Source of the DNA: Pestalotiopsis fici W106-1
Lineage: Eukaryota; Ascomycota; Sordariomycetes; Amphisphaeriales; Sporocadaceae
Reading direction: 5' to 3'
Length of the DNA stretch: 64,000 nucleotides
Assembly: GCF_000516985.1 (NCBI RefSeq)
Contig: NW_006917099.1
Span: forward strand, 1,256,685 to 1,320,684
Below, piece by piece: positions 47,819-59,168 of the stretch. Made by a program: the position numbers and the translations under genes. Position 1 is the first letter of the stretch; every line of letters starts with the position of its first letter. Under the pieces are notes generated by a model. That model saw only the letters and a program-made list of their open reading frames with translations. It ran no database searches and was not told the DNA's origin.

Positions 47819-49948
47819 ATGGCTTTCGACACGGCTTCTGATCCCCCTTCCAAGGGGATCGCTGATGAGCGAGGCGCCAATCTTGTCGCCGAGCCAGGTA
47901 TCCCGCGAGGTCGCGCCGCCTGGTTTGGCGGCCCCAATGTTCGAATTGGCCCGCGCATTGCACCTATAGTCGCCCCCATTGGCTCCGAAACTGCCGCCAC
48001 ATCAAGCAGCGATCTCAGCAATGCCGAAGATATCATGCTCAAGCAAAAGAGTGACGAGGAGAATTGCGCTATCCAGTACCGCACTTGTAGTTGGCAAAAG
48101 GTGCGTCCATCATCTTGGCTCCCCCGACAAGAGATCCTCCCGTCCCGCCCAGACGGCAGCCAAGGCATGGCATTGCGCTAATCTCCAGATCTCAGACTGC
48201 TGCACTCTTATTCTCCGAATACATTTGTTTGGTATGTACCTTAAATTTCGAGTAAAAAGAAAACAAAACTTTGGTTATTGTCATATTATGACGAACGCCG
48301 GGACATGCATTTGCCGACATGAACATGACTAACCATTTTATAGGCCATTATGAGTTTTCCCTGGTCATACAGTGTTCTTGGCCTGGTGCCTGGGTGAGTA
48401 TCAACTCCAAGTCAACACTTTCGGCGACAGGTACCTAATATTCCACAGACTCATCCTCACTGTTGTACAGGCTCTGCTCGTCCTCTACACGTATGGTTTT
48501 CCCAGACACACACTTTCCCGGGCGGTAATGCTGACATGATTAGTTCAATCATCTTGTGGGAGTTTTGTTTGAGACATCCCGAGGTTCGCGACGTGTGTGA
48601 TATCGGTCAAATGCTCTTTTGGAACCAAAAATGGGCTTGGTGGTTTACAGCCGTCATGTTTGTTTTGAACAATACCTTTATTCAGGTTAGCAATGAATCT
48701 CGACCTTTTGCTGCGTTCCGTATTAACAATCGCAGGGCCTTCATGTTCTCGTTGGAGCCAAGTACATCAACACCATGATTGGTTCGGGGGATCCAGGCGT
48801 GTCTTGCCAGACTGTTTCTTTTGGAATCATCGTTGCCCTCATTTCTTGGCTCTGCTCTCTGCCTCGAACATTCGACATGCTTTCCAAGCTAGGAACTGCT
48901 TCAGCCTTTTTCACGTTCATCTCGGTCATTCTAGCCACCATTTTTGCCGCCATTCAAGCTCACCCGGCCACATATACCGAAGAATTGGGCAATCCAATCG
49001 TCACGGCCATTCCAATTGCCGGTACAACCTTTGTCTCTGGTCTCAATGCGTTTCTCAACATTAGTTATACTTTTATCGGTCAAATTACGCTGCCCAGTTT
49101 CATTGCCGAGATGAAGGAACCCAGAGACTTTCCAAAGGCTTTGTGGGCCTGCACGATTCTCGAAATCCTCGTCTTCAGTATCGTGGGAGCTGTTGTGTAT
49201 GCCTATGTTGGCAACCAGTACATGACTGCGCCTGCATTTGGATCGCTCGAACCCCTGTTCAAAAAGGTTTGTGGAATTATACTGTTATTCCTCTCCTGTG
49301 AAAGATGCTGACTGGGTCCAGATTTCATTCTCATTCATGATCCCGACATTGATCTTTCTGGGCGTTCTTTACGCCTCGGTTTCGGCCCGGTTCATCTTTT
49401 TCCGCATCTTCCAAAACTCTCGCCACAAGAATGAACATACCGTGGTTGGCTGGGTCAGCTGGTCTGGAATTCTTTGCAAGTACCCCGGTTCTAACCTTGA
49501 CACATTTTTCTAACCCTCTTGTAGTGGCCACCTGGATTTTGGCTTTCATTATTGCCAACGTTATTCCATTCTTCAGCTCATGTTAGTACATCTCTCAGAC
49601 TTACCAGCGGAAAGCTAACTTGACCAGTGCTCTCTCTCATGTCTTCGCTTTTTGACTCATTCTTTGGCTTCATCTTTTGGGGAGTGGCATACTTTCGCAT
49701 GCGACGGGCCGATGGATCGGTTGCCATTACGGGAGATCGCTCGTTCCGTGGCTGGTTTGAGGGTGCGCTCAACATTGTAAGTCTCTGGAATCAAACTCAA
49801 ACAACCATTACTAACCTCACAGATTATAATCATTACTGGATTCTTTTTCTTGACCGCCGGAACATATGCTTCAGTCGAGGGCATATTACTTGAATTCGAA
49901 GCCGGCACCGTCGGCAGCGTTTTCCAGTGCACGAGTAATGGTATTTAA
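47819..49948 (+). CDS. Amino acid permease, AAAP family (Mtr-like)
   Basis: Ten exons: 47819-48100, 48196-48231, 48344-48393, 48449-48490, 48544-48685, 48736-49266, 49322-49475, 49525-49581, 49628-49776 and 49823-49948 (522 aa). It belongs to the Aa_trans superfamily, close to the Neurospora neutral/aromatic amino acid permease MTR. It should import amino acids with protons at the plasma membrane. Landmarks are RTCSWQK before helix 1, ALLFSEYICLAIMSFPWSYSVLG in the first helices, NTFIQGLHVLVGAKY, the long central helix block with SYTFIGQITLPSFIAEMK, and a C-terminal helix ending in a short tail. About eleven hydrophobic segments are visible. Exon 2 is only 36 bp. Intron 7 uses a GC donor (49476-49524). 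The gene opens the accessory block right of the retrotransposon. Confidence 0.92.
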
Positions 49949-51027
49949 AAAGTCGAAATGGTACATTATATGCGGAGATTACAGCGTCTGCTTTGTGGGA
50001 CTGAGTGACCATGGTTCAGGACATGAGCAGCAAGACTTGAAAACCATGACCTTGTCGGAGCAAGTGGAAACAGCATTGAACCACTGCATCAGGGACTTAT
50101 AGTAATAAACAAGAAAGTCAATATTGGTGAGCTCTTATGATCAATCGCCAAATGCATCTAGTGGATGCAGACCTGGACTTTAACATCCGGCAATCGGCGA
50201 CATCATTTAAAAGTCAACACTCTGCTGCTGGCATTCCCTCTCCTGCATTTTATCGAGACAACAGTCCCTCCGCAGACCCTTATAGACAATGCGCACAAGG
50301 CATGCGCTAAGACGGTGTCGAGATGTGTGCCGTGCGGATATTCAACGATGAGAGTCATTCAAACATTGGACTTTCCAGCGCACTCTCACATGGTCCTGGC
50401 CAGTTCCTACAGAAGCCCGAATCCGTCCATCTCAATTTTGAACACGGGCTTTCGTAAACAAAGCAGTAGGCGACCTGTTTCACTCAATCCATCTGAGGAA
50501 ATTGACGCCAGAGTGTGTTCCTGATCGTTCAGTCATTATTCAGATGAAGCACCTGATCTCACCGGCCGAGTGTTCCCCCAAAGAATCACTATGGGACGCA
50601 CTCTCCTCCAAACAAGAAGAGGTGTAGGAATTACTATCCGGATATGCTACTTTCTCTACAGTACAATCCTTCGCTTCCAGATACCAAGTCGACTTTGTCA
50701 TGTCCCTTGTCGAGCCGATAAGGAGCGCGACAGCGGTTGAGAATGCAGTCGGGAAGTCGGTCAACTAATGAGTGCCAGGGGACTTGTATGCTAGTGTCAG
50801 ACGAACCTAGGAAACTCACAGATCGACATTATCACATTTATGGAACAACTTTCCATTGAGAATAACAATCTGCCGCCAACAAGCACTGGTTCGACCTTGT
50901 ATTGTTTATATTCGCCAACCCATGTGTATGCTGGTCATGATGTGACAGCGCCATCAGCCACATGCGAATATCAACGTTTCCAAGATAAACCTGCCATTTC
51001 CTCCTGCATAACAGGAGGAAAGTACCA
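49949..51027. other. Convergent intergenic region
   Basis: About 1.1 kb between the amino acid permease (plus) and the SDR gene (minus). ORFs here are short and featureless; no gene or repeat was recognised. Confidence 0.5.
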
Positions 51028-52148
51028 CTAAACACAGGTATAGGCGCCATCTATGATCAAGTCTGAGCCGCTCGTGTAGCTAGATGCATCCGATGCTAGG
51101 AACAAATACACTCCCTTCATCTCGTGGGGCTGACCTTCCCTGCCCATGGGTATTTTGTCCTTCCACGTATTCTTTGTCTCAGCGGATGCAAAGGTCGATA
51201 TCTCCGTTTCGATATAGCCGGGTGATACACTATTTGCCCTTGCATACTGACACCACTCCACTGCCAGGGACTTGCCTGCAAGAAATGATTAATCCTCTGC
51301 GAGATCAAATCCGCGGTTGAACGTGGCGTTTTACAGAATGAGGCCCAGAATAATTGACAAAGGATGGAAAATACTGACATAGATGAGAAACAGCTGCTTT
51401 CGATGCGTTGTAGGCAGCTTGTACTGATGGGATGTTTACAATATGTCCGCTCATGCTAGCTGTTGCAATGAAGCTACCGTAGCTGTAGTTGTGCAGCTTG
51501 TTTCCAAACACATCTGTACCTGTGCACATCTGGCGCTTCCACACTTTGCCGTACGCACGGGCGCAGTAAAAGACACCGTCTGGGTTGATTGACATGACAT
51601 CCCGGTAGTGCTCTAGCGGACCTTCGATCACTGGTCCCTTGGTCCATGGAATACCCGAGTTGGCGACAAAGATATCAAGTCGACCATTAAACTCCTTGAT
51701 CTGCTCATTGACCGCTGTCTCGACATCATCCGCCATGGTCACGTCAATCTTGTAGGCGCGGCCTGTGAGGAGGGGGAAGGGTTAGTCATGAGTTGATTTT
51801 GGCATGGAGGGATCCATCTCAGCTGCTCTTACACTTGACACCATACTCCCTCTCAATGGCATCTGCCTTTTTCGGCGCTTCGTTGTTGCTGTGATACCAT
51901 ATTGCTACATTGGCGCCAGCCTCAGCATATGCTTCGACGACGGCAAAGCCTATCCCAGAGCCACCACCGCAAACAATGGCAGTCCGCCCCTTCAACGAGA
52001 GCAAGGGAAAAACCCTCGTCTCAGTTGGAGCAACTGTGGATTAAAAGAATTTAAGGTAAGCGTAAGGAAGTTTTCAACACATAAATGGGTTTTCCAGAGG
52101 AAAGGATCCCTCACCTGTGTTGCCATGAGTAAACTTGCCGTCCTTCAT
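51028..52148 (-). CDS. Short-chain dehydrogenase/reductase, mannitol dehydrogenase / sorbose reductase-like
   Basis: Exons 52148-52115, 52033-51833, 51762-51528, 51482-51379 and 51275-51028 give 273 aa, the family's usual size. It resembles fungal NADP-dependent mannitol 2-dehydrogenases and Sou1-type sorbose reductases, which interconvert ketoses and polyols in the cytosol. The nucleotide-binding motif is CGGGSGIG (the usual Thr is Cys), then VANSG, catalytic Ser166 in ATASMSGHI, Tyr181 and Lys185 in YNASK, and VSPGYIET. The fourth exon junction removes a 45 bp in-frame intron (51483-51527). If it is not spliced, the protein has 15 extra residues just before the catalytic Ser and is 288 aa. 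I prefer splicing because relatives lack the insert. Substrate is not certain. Confidence 0.88.
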
Positions 52149-52654
52149 TTGTCCAATGCAGGTCAAGGTGAGGCCTAAAATCCGGAGGAAAAAGGGTAAA
52201 GAAAATACAAGAGGGTTCCTAGTTCATCCGTTTAGATGTGCTTGAGTTTCCTCGCCCAAGAATCTGAACTCGTTTATGGTTTCATGTGGGTGATGAATCG
52301 CACCTTGGGTTATAAACATACTGTAAAATGCTACTACAGTATGTAGTACGGAAACAAACACGAGTCTACAAGTATCCATCCACCTATAGTAGTCGCGTCC
52401 ACAGAGACGACCCACATGATATCGCAATGTTCCTTGGTACCCACGGCTGTCGGCAGCCATGAAGATCAGACCAGCTCATATGCCGTTCCCCGTCGGGATA
52501 ATGGGACCGAGAACAGGAAAAAAAGAAAGAGAAGAAGAACCAGCGGGTTTTCTCTTTGGAATAATATACCCCAAAAACAACCTCCTCATTCCGACAGCAA
52601 CACCACGCACCGCTTATCGCACTGCGCACTGGAAAAAAAAAAAAAAAAAAGGCC
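52149..52654. promoter_or_regulatory. Divergent promoter region of SDR gene and double-cluster Zn2Cys6 gene
   Basis: About 500 bp between opposed starts, so the regulator and the reductase may share control elements. A run of 18 A (52633-52650) ends four bases before the ATG of the regulator. No clear TATA box. Confidence 0.5.
52633..52650. repeat. Poly-A run (18 A)
   Basis: Eighteen A immediately before the start context of the double-cluster Zn2Cys6 gene. It is likely part of its leader, and length may vary by slippage or sequencing. Confidence 0.85.
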
Positions 52655-54407
52655 ATGGGTCGCAAGAGGACTGCTTGTACTGCTTGTGCTGCGATTAAAG
52701 CTGCATGCAACAAGGGCCGCCCGTGTTCGCGCTGTGGAAGGCTATCGCTATCTTGCCAGTACGTGCAGGGTGACACAATTGTCTATACAGGCCCCGAGGC
52801 CGGACCGCAGGGCGCAGAGGCGATCCTGCGACGGTCCAAGGCAGCTTGTTTGAATTGCCGTCGACAACGGAAAAAGTGCGACGAGCAGAGGCCCAAGTGC
52901 GGCAACTGTAGTCGACTTCAGCTACGGTGCGTCCTCCCGCCCCAACAGCAGCGGCCCTCTCCCAGCTCGGAGTTGGCCGTTTCTGCACCGGCCGAGGACG
53001 GACACAAGCGACGACTGCATTTTGCGTTGTTCGCAGATTGGATCGGCCTTGTGGAATACGAGGCCGAGCCTGCGCCGTTGACGTCGTCGACATCTGTTGC
53101 ATCCGTCAGCCCCGCCCTCGTCGACTTGCCTATACCATCCCGCGCAGAACATGCAGCTTATGCCACTTTCCTGCCCTCAACGGCATTGAATAATTTGACA
53201 GGCGTCAAGCCAGGCTCACTTGTATCGTGTGATATTGGCGAACGACACCTGTGGAATCACTTTATCCTGTCGGTGGCGCGTGTTCTTGTCAACAGTCGCG
53301 ACGACGCCCGCAATCCATTCCTAGCTGTCGCAGTCCCCATGGCTTTGGACAGCTTCTTGGTGCGGCACGCACTGCTAGCACTCTCAGCTTGCCACCTAGG
53401 TCGCGTATATTCCAGTTTCCGTCACGACCTGCAAAAGCACCGGCGTACTGCCCTTGCAGTGCTGAAAGAAGAGATGATGGCGCTGTCGCAAGACTGTGAC
53501 CTCGAAGAGATACTCATGGGAACGATGCTCTTACTCCTTACCGAGGTGCGTGTACATTTACATTCGTGGAAGCACCTAGGTTGCCGCCCGAGAACTGATC
53601 ACTTGGGTTTGCCTCCAGATCTGTGATAGCACATCCAAGAAGTGGTTGCTCTACCTGCGAGGCGCGCACACGCTGTTGGCAATGCTACCTACTACTGTTC
53701 ATGAGTCACGAGGCTCGCATATGCTATTGACTAAACTCTATAACCATGTGTGTTGTATCGCAACTATCACCTCCAATAATGTACCCGATGCCATTGAGTT
53801 TCAATCGGATCTACTCCGGTCAGAACTGGATGGGCAAGACTGTATATTTGGAGTACACGGTCTCCATCGCCTCTTACCATGTATTCGAAAGATGAAGTTC
53901 GACTTGGACCATGAGCCGTCATTAGCAACAGACGGTGTATTCCAAGCACATATTTGCAAGATCGAGCTTGAAATACAGAGTTGGGCACCCCACGATGCCG
54001 TAAATGATGGATTGCGGTCCCAAGACATTAGAGCTGCTGCCTTTTGTACCCAATGGGCCTTGATCCTTTATCTCAACCAGACACTTCGGCGCCTGAAAAG
54101 CAACGATGTCCAAATCTCAAAAGCAGCGGATACAATCATTTCGGCACTCTCCCTGATACGTCTAAGCTCGGAAGTAGAAGCACATTTGTTGTTTCCGGTG
54201 TTCATGGCCGGAGTGGGTAGCGTCACCAAAGCAAACCGTCTTACAGTGGACTATAGGCTGCGGGGGATGGCAAAGACTGTGGGGTTTGGTAACATCAATG
54301 TGGCTCATGGACTGCTGGAAAGCATATGGCAGCTTGCCAACCAGGGTGAATGGACAGACTGGGATGAGCTGATGCAGGCTGAGTGTCCAATCTTGGTATT
54401 ATTTTGA
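52655..54407 (+). CDS. Zn2Cys6 transcription factor with two zinc-cluster motifs
   Basis: Two exons (52655-53545 and 53619-54407) encode 559 aa. The N-terminus holds two six-cysteine motifs. The first uses Cys 8, 11, 18, 24, 27 and 34 (spacing 2-6-5-2-6). The second uses Cys 65, 68, 75, 82, 85 and 92 (2-6-6-2-6) with the usual basic CRRQRKKCD. The first lacks most basic residues between Cys2 and Cys3, so it may not contact DNA in the usual way. The rest matches the fungal-specific factor domain 2 family: HFILSVARVL, SFLVRHALLALSACHL, then LLFPVFMAG and FGNINVAHGLLESIW near the end. It is a probable local regulator of the neighbouring SDR, dioxygenase and transporter genes, by position only. 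The 73 bp intron is GT-AG. Confidence 0.88.
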
Positions 54408-54877
54408 GTTAACTTGAGTGCATGCAAACTGCCATTTGACAAGGACGGAGTAGATCCATGCCACGTGATAAACACTATGGTCTGGAACAAGGGAAGAAAG
54501 AATCAGCGGGGCAACGAGGTGGTCGCTGCAAACCCGAGAGCAGTCACTGCTCTCGATAAGCCGTCGCTTACAATCTCCGGCGGGATAAGAAAGGGGCTGA
54601 CGGAATTCATCACCTGCCACGGGGCGGTCTGGCTTTTCCTCCCTGCGGTTCTCTCTGAATGTCCGTGGATCGCTAGACTGATGATCGTAGCATATGAACC
54701 ATGACGGCATAGGACGTCTTGTTCGTGGATGCGGGAATACAAACTTGCACTTTGCTCGCCAAAGAGTGTATTACAATTTTGATTTTCTCTTTTTTCCTCG
54801 ATCAAGCTTCCTACAAGTCGCTTTCATCTTTCTCAAGACCAAGGAACTCGGATCAACCTATAGGTTCAGTCATCAAA
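54408..54877. other. Intergenic region upstream of the dioxygenase gene
   Basis: About 470 bp between two plus-strand genes; presumably terminator of the regulator and promoter of the dioxygenase. No feature recognised. Confidence 0.5.
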
Positions 54878-55994
54878 ATGGCCGTCGGAGCCTCCACAGC
54901 TTCCATCATCCGAACCGATGACAGCCATATCCTGGAAACGAGTAGCCTTGTTGGGCAAGACATCACGATGCAATCGCCATTCCCAGATATTTTAAGGTAT
55001 GACCAATGTGGAGACTCGGGACTTTTCTACTAACTAGCATTACAGCGAAGACTATCCCGACTTTCGCGCCGAGATCTCAAAGAACAGGTTTGCGGTAATA
55101 AAAAATGCAGTACCACGAGAACGAGCAATTCAATATGAAGCAAAAGCACACGCATGGCTGAACTCTTTTGAAGCTGGCTTGGACCTCGATGACCCGTCAA
55201 CGTGGTTGGCGGAGAACCTGCCACTCGCAAACAGCATTGGTTCTTATGCACACTATTGCGTCGCACACGAAAAGTTCGTCTGGGAAGCCCGGCAGGAGCC
55301 TGGAGTATTGGACGCGTTTTCCAAGCTGTGGGAGACGGACCGGCTGCTTGTCAGTTTTGACAGCCTGAATGTCACGCTTCCCAACCGCAGGGACACGCCT
55401 CGTCGCGAGCCTTGGGAGCATATCGATCAGAGCCCTCTACGCCGTGGCGTTCACTGCGTGCAGGGCATCATTAACCTCTCGCCCTCGGGCCCAGAGGATG
55501 GTGGCCTCGTAGTATTCCCGGGCTCGCACAAGCTAAACGACGAGTTTTTTGACGCCAAGTCTCGCACAGACAAGGAATCATGGCAGCCGCTCAAGGACGT
55601 CTACCTTTTCGGAGCCGACGAGTTGAAATGGTTTGCATCGCGGGGAGTTGTCGCGCACAAGGTCTGCGCAGAGCCAGGCGATCTCATCATGTGGGATAGT
55701 CGAACGATACACTACGGAGCGGAGCCTACCGAGAGGAGCTCTCAGATCCGAACGGTGATCTATGCGACTTACTCACCAGCGGCTCTTGCATCGCCAGACC
55801 AGTTGAAGCTGAAAAGGGAGGCCTTTCAGAGCTACAGCGGGACAAGTCATTGGCCGCACATGTATATCGTACCTCGAAGCAATATCCCATTGTTTCCCGA
55901 CAGAACTGTAGATCCCAGAGGCAGAAATGAGCCTTTGGAGAAGCCCGAACTGACGGACAAGCTACTAAAGCTTGGTGGCATGAAGGACTATTAA
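54878..55994 (+). CDS. Phytanoyl-CoA dioxygenase family protein (Fe(II)/2-oxoglutarate oxygenase)
   Basis: Exons 54878-54996 and 55046-55994 encode 355 aa. PhyH-family enzymes hydroxylate organic substrates using iron, oxygen and 2-oxoglutarate. In fungi many act in secondary metabolism, such as the FtmOx1 group. The iron ligands are visible: His165 and Asp167 in EHIDQSP, His262 in RTIHYGAEP, with Arg275 in SSQIRT to hold 2-oxoglutarate. The double-stranded helix core includes GVHCVQGIINL, GGLVVFPGSHK and AEPGDLIMWDSR. The protein has no signal peptide, so it is probably cytosolic. The close relatives I recall are uncharacterised fungal proteins of similar length, so the substrate is unknown. 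Confidence 0.88.
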
Positions 55995-57014
55995 AATGGG
56001 ATGCCTCGGGGTAGAGGTTGAGTGAGCAATGGAGCTGAAATTGAAAGCCGTGGGCAACGGGAAAAGTGCCAGACTGTTGTTTACGACTACTCTTGTCCTG
56101 TTTGAAGGACCTCTTCATATTGTCCTATTGATCTTTTCTTGTTTCATTCTTCTGATTAACTCTTATGCGCACAACTGCATGACACGGCTGCCCTTTACGG
56201 ACTTGATCACTTGTAATCTAATTGAGTAAAATACGGAATGGGAGTGATTGCAAAAGGAATTGCACCACTGTCGAGGTTCCACCTTGCTGATAAGACTCAA
56301 AATGCGTAGAGGTCAGCACAAGTTACGAATTGAAGATACTGCACAGAATACGGCCAGATGGAAGAATTCAAAAATGAAGAGGTGTGCCAATGTTGATGCC
56401 AAAGGGAACAAGCCCAGCCAGCGCGCTGCTCAAATCCATCACCCACCCTTCCGAGCGCTACATACGCTCCCACCATCAGTCGTGATCTTGCACTCCAGTG
56501 GCCCTGGCTTGGCAATGGTTAGTTCAGTTTGGCTGACCAGTGATATGGCAGGCATTGAGTATGCCGTCGGGATCCACAATTCTAAAAGAAAGCCGTCGGT
56601 ACTCTACACTACTAACCCGCACGCAACTCTATCTAGCAGATAACGTGAAGCTTCAGTTGCAAACTTCAAAACCGGTTTGGGAGTACACATCCTTGTGTCT
56701 CCACCCTTGAATCTGATCCTCCTCATTTGTGCCTTTGTCAAGGACTGACTGCCGAGTCTGGATTGAGACAAGGGAGCGAAAGAACTGTGAGCGTAGCACG
56801 GGTGACCTTGTGATAAGCCAACCCACACGGCAGTCGTAGTCTTCTTAAATGCAAGATTATATGTAAGATATCTCTTTGTCTGTCCCACGCTTGAATAGTC
56901 AACAGGTATAATTTGACAGACAGCAGTGGCAGAAGTAAGCTGACTCGGCGTAGATTCAACTTGATCCAAATCATCATCACTCCGTACATTATACGCCTAC
57001 CGCAGGTAGCCAAA
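55995..57014. other. Intergenic region upstream of the sugar transporter
   Basis: About 1 kb. Short ORFs on both strands (such as 56248-56643) lack any motif. Probably promoter and 3' flank only. Confidence 0.5.
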
Positions 57015-59168
57015 ATGATGGCGATTGCGTTGTGCAATCTCTTCAATACAGGCTCGCTCGGACCACTGCAGCCAAAGTCAAGTCGGAGCACAATCATCTT
57101 GCTTATTGCATCATGTTGTGTTTTTGCAACTGTGAGTACCTAAACATATTGCGGGAATTTCTTTAAACTTGGACAAGGCTGACCCCAAACCCAATTCAAA
57201 GACTCAAGGCTATGACTCCGCTCTAATGTGAGTAGATCTCGGCAATCACAAGCAAGCACCTCAGCAGTACCCAACCCAAACTAAATCTACTCGACAGGAA
57301 CGGCATCAACATCATGCCGCAATATACCGAATGGTTTCAGCTGACCACGACGACTACTGCCCTCAACACGTGTGCCAGCTATATCGGTTGGGGGGTTGCG
57401 GCCTTGTTCATGGGCCCAGCTGTCGAGGCCGTTGGCCGCAAAGGCGGTGTCGTCATGTCCGTCATTCTCAAACTCATTGGAATCGCTCTCATGGCTGGGG
57501 CCCATAATGTCCTAATGTTTGTCATTGGTCGAATCATCCTTGGTTGGGGGACAGGCACTGCTGCCATTGGGGCCTCTACGTACGTCTATTAATCTCCCAG
57601 TCCCCCACAATGTAGTGGTAAGGAATACTTTGAATAGCTTTGCTAATATAGAGACTACAGTTGGTTAGCCGAAACTCTTCCGTCAAAGATTCGTGGGCTG
57701 GGACTGAGTATAACATATTCGGTCTACTTTGTTGGTATGTATACATCATTGAGACCATGAATCATGCAGGAATTGACCTCACTTTGTGTACCCCTTCATG
57801 CTGACATGACATCATGCAGGTGCTCTCATGGCATCCGGAGTTTGTATCGGAACCGAGTACATCGATGACGAGTGGAGCTGGCGCATTCCGTGCTTGCTTC
57901 AAAGCATATTTAGCATTGGATGCGTGTGTGTACTTTGGTTCACTCCAGAGTCGCCCAGATGGCTCGCATACCACGGCCGCGTGGACGAATCTCTGAAAGT
58001 CTTGGCGTCGATATATGCGGACGGCGACGCATCGAATACACAGGTCCTGCAAGAACACAAGGCCATTTTGGACCAACTGAATTGGGAGCGCAATAAAGGA
58101 AAAAAGCTCACGTATTCGGAGATATTCCGCACTCGTAATGCTTATAGACGCGTGGCCCTCGCCATGTCTGTGGCTATCATTGGAATGATGAGTGGTAAGG
58201 ACTTGGTTATTTCACAAATACGAATGCGAACTAACTGTTGAAGGTAACAATATTGTTTCCTACTATCTAGGTGATATGCTGAATGGCGCTGGTATCTACG
58301 ATGATACTACTCAACTCCAAATTGTATGTTCAAGTAATTTTCCCGTCACCTCTGTTGTACACCATCATGTTACTAAACGCAAAATTCATGATTATAGAAT
58401 GTTATTTTAAATGCATGGTCACTTGTTTGCTCGCTCATCGGCACCTATTCCATGGATAAAGCTGGCCGCAAAACCCTCTGTCTGATTGCCTGCATTGGCA
58501 TGACCATTTCTTTATTCTTGGTTGGTGCTTTGACAAAGTGTGAGTGATCCCAACTTTCCAAAATGGTAGTGAATGCTCTAACAAGTGACTAGGCACAAGT
58601 ATATGGAACGGGCGAAAACCTGTCAGGTGCTTATGCAAATGTAGCCATGATCTTTGTTTTTCAAGGCTTCTACAGTGTTGGAATCACGCCGATTACGCAG
58701 CTGTACCCCCCTGAAGTGATGAATTATTCAATCAGAACAAATGGGATGGCCCTGTGGGCATTTTGTGTCACTGCGACTGGGTGAGGCTTGGGTTTTCTTT
58801 TTCTTGTCACATTTCCTCCCCTCTCGGTTCCGACAGTCTTCCATGACATTTTGTGTATCTTGGCTAATTTGCTCATCTTTTATAGACTTTTCACAACTTT
58901 CGTCTTCCCCTTTGGCTTTGCTGCTATTGGTTGGATAATGTACATGATCAACGCAGCATATGATGTTCTTCAGATTATATACGTGGCTTTGTATTGGGTC
59001 GAAACCAAGGGACTAACCCTTGAGGAGATTGACAATATCATGGATAGGATCAAGAAGCCCGCAGTGGCGGTTATTGATGGAATCCCAGGCGATGCAGGCT
59101 CACAGCTGCGCTCGAGCAAGATGAACATGGGTGCTGGAGTGAAAGAGATGGGCAAATTGGAGGAGTAG
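57015..59168 (+). CDS. Sugar transporter, MFS (hexose/lactose permease-like)
   Basis: Nine exons: 57015-57131, 57202-57227, 57298-57579, 57661-57734, 57820-58194, 58244-58323, 58398-58539, 58600-58780 and 58886-59168 (519 aa). It is a member of the PF00083 sugar porters. Signatures are GYDSALMNG in helix 1, AVGRKGG and the matching DKAGRKT loops, GRIILGWGTG, TPESPRWL after helix 6, YPPEVMNYSIRTNGM, and VETKGLTLEEID at the end of helix 12. It should move sugars by proton symport at the plasma membrane. Lactose- or galactoside-permease-like members have this YSIR.NG motif, but specificity is not certain. The exon 7/8 acceptor (58599) was chosen over a nearby AG because only it keeps frame. Confidence 0.9.
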
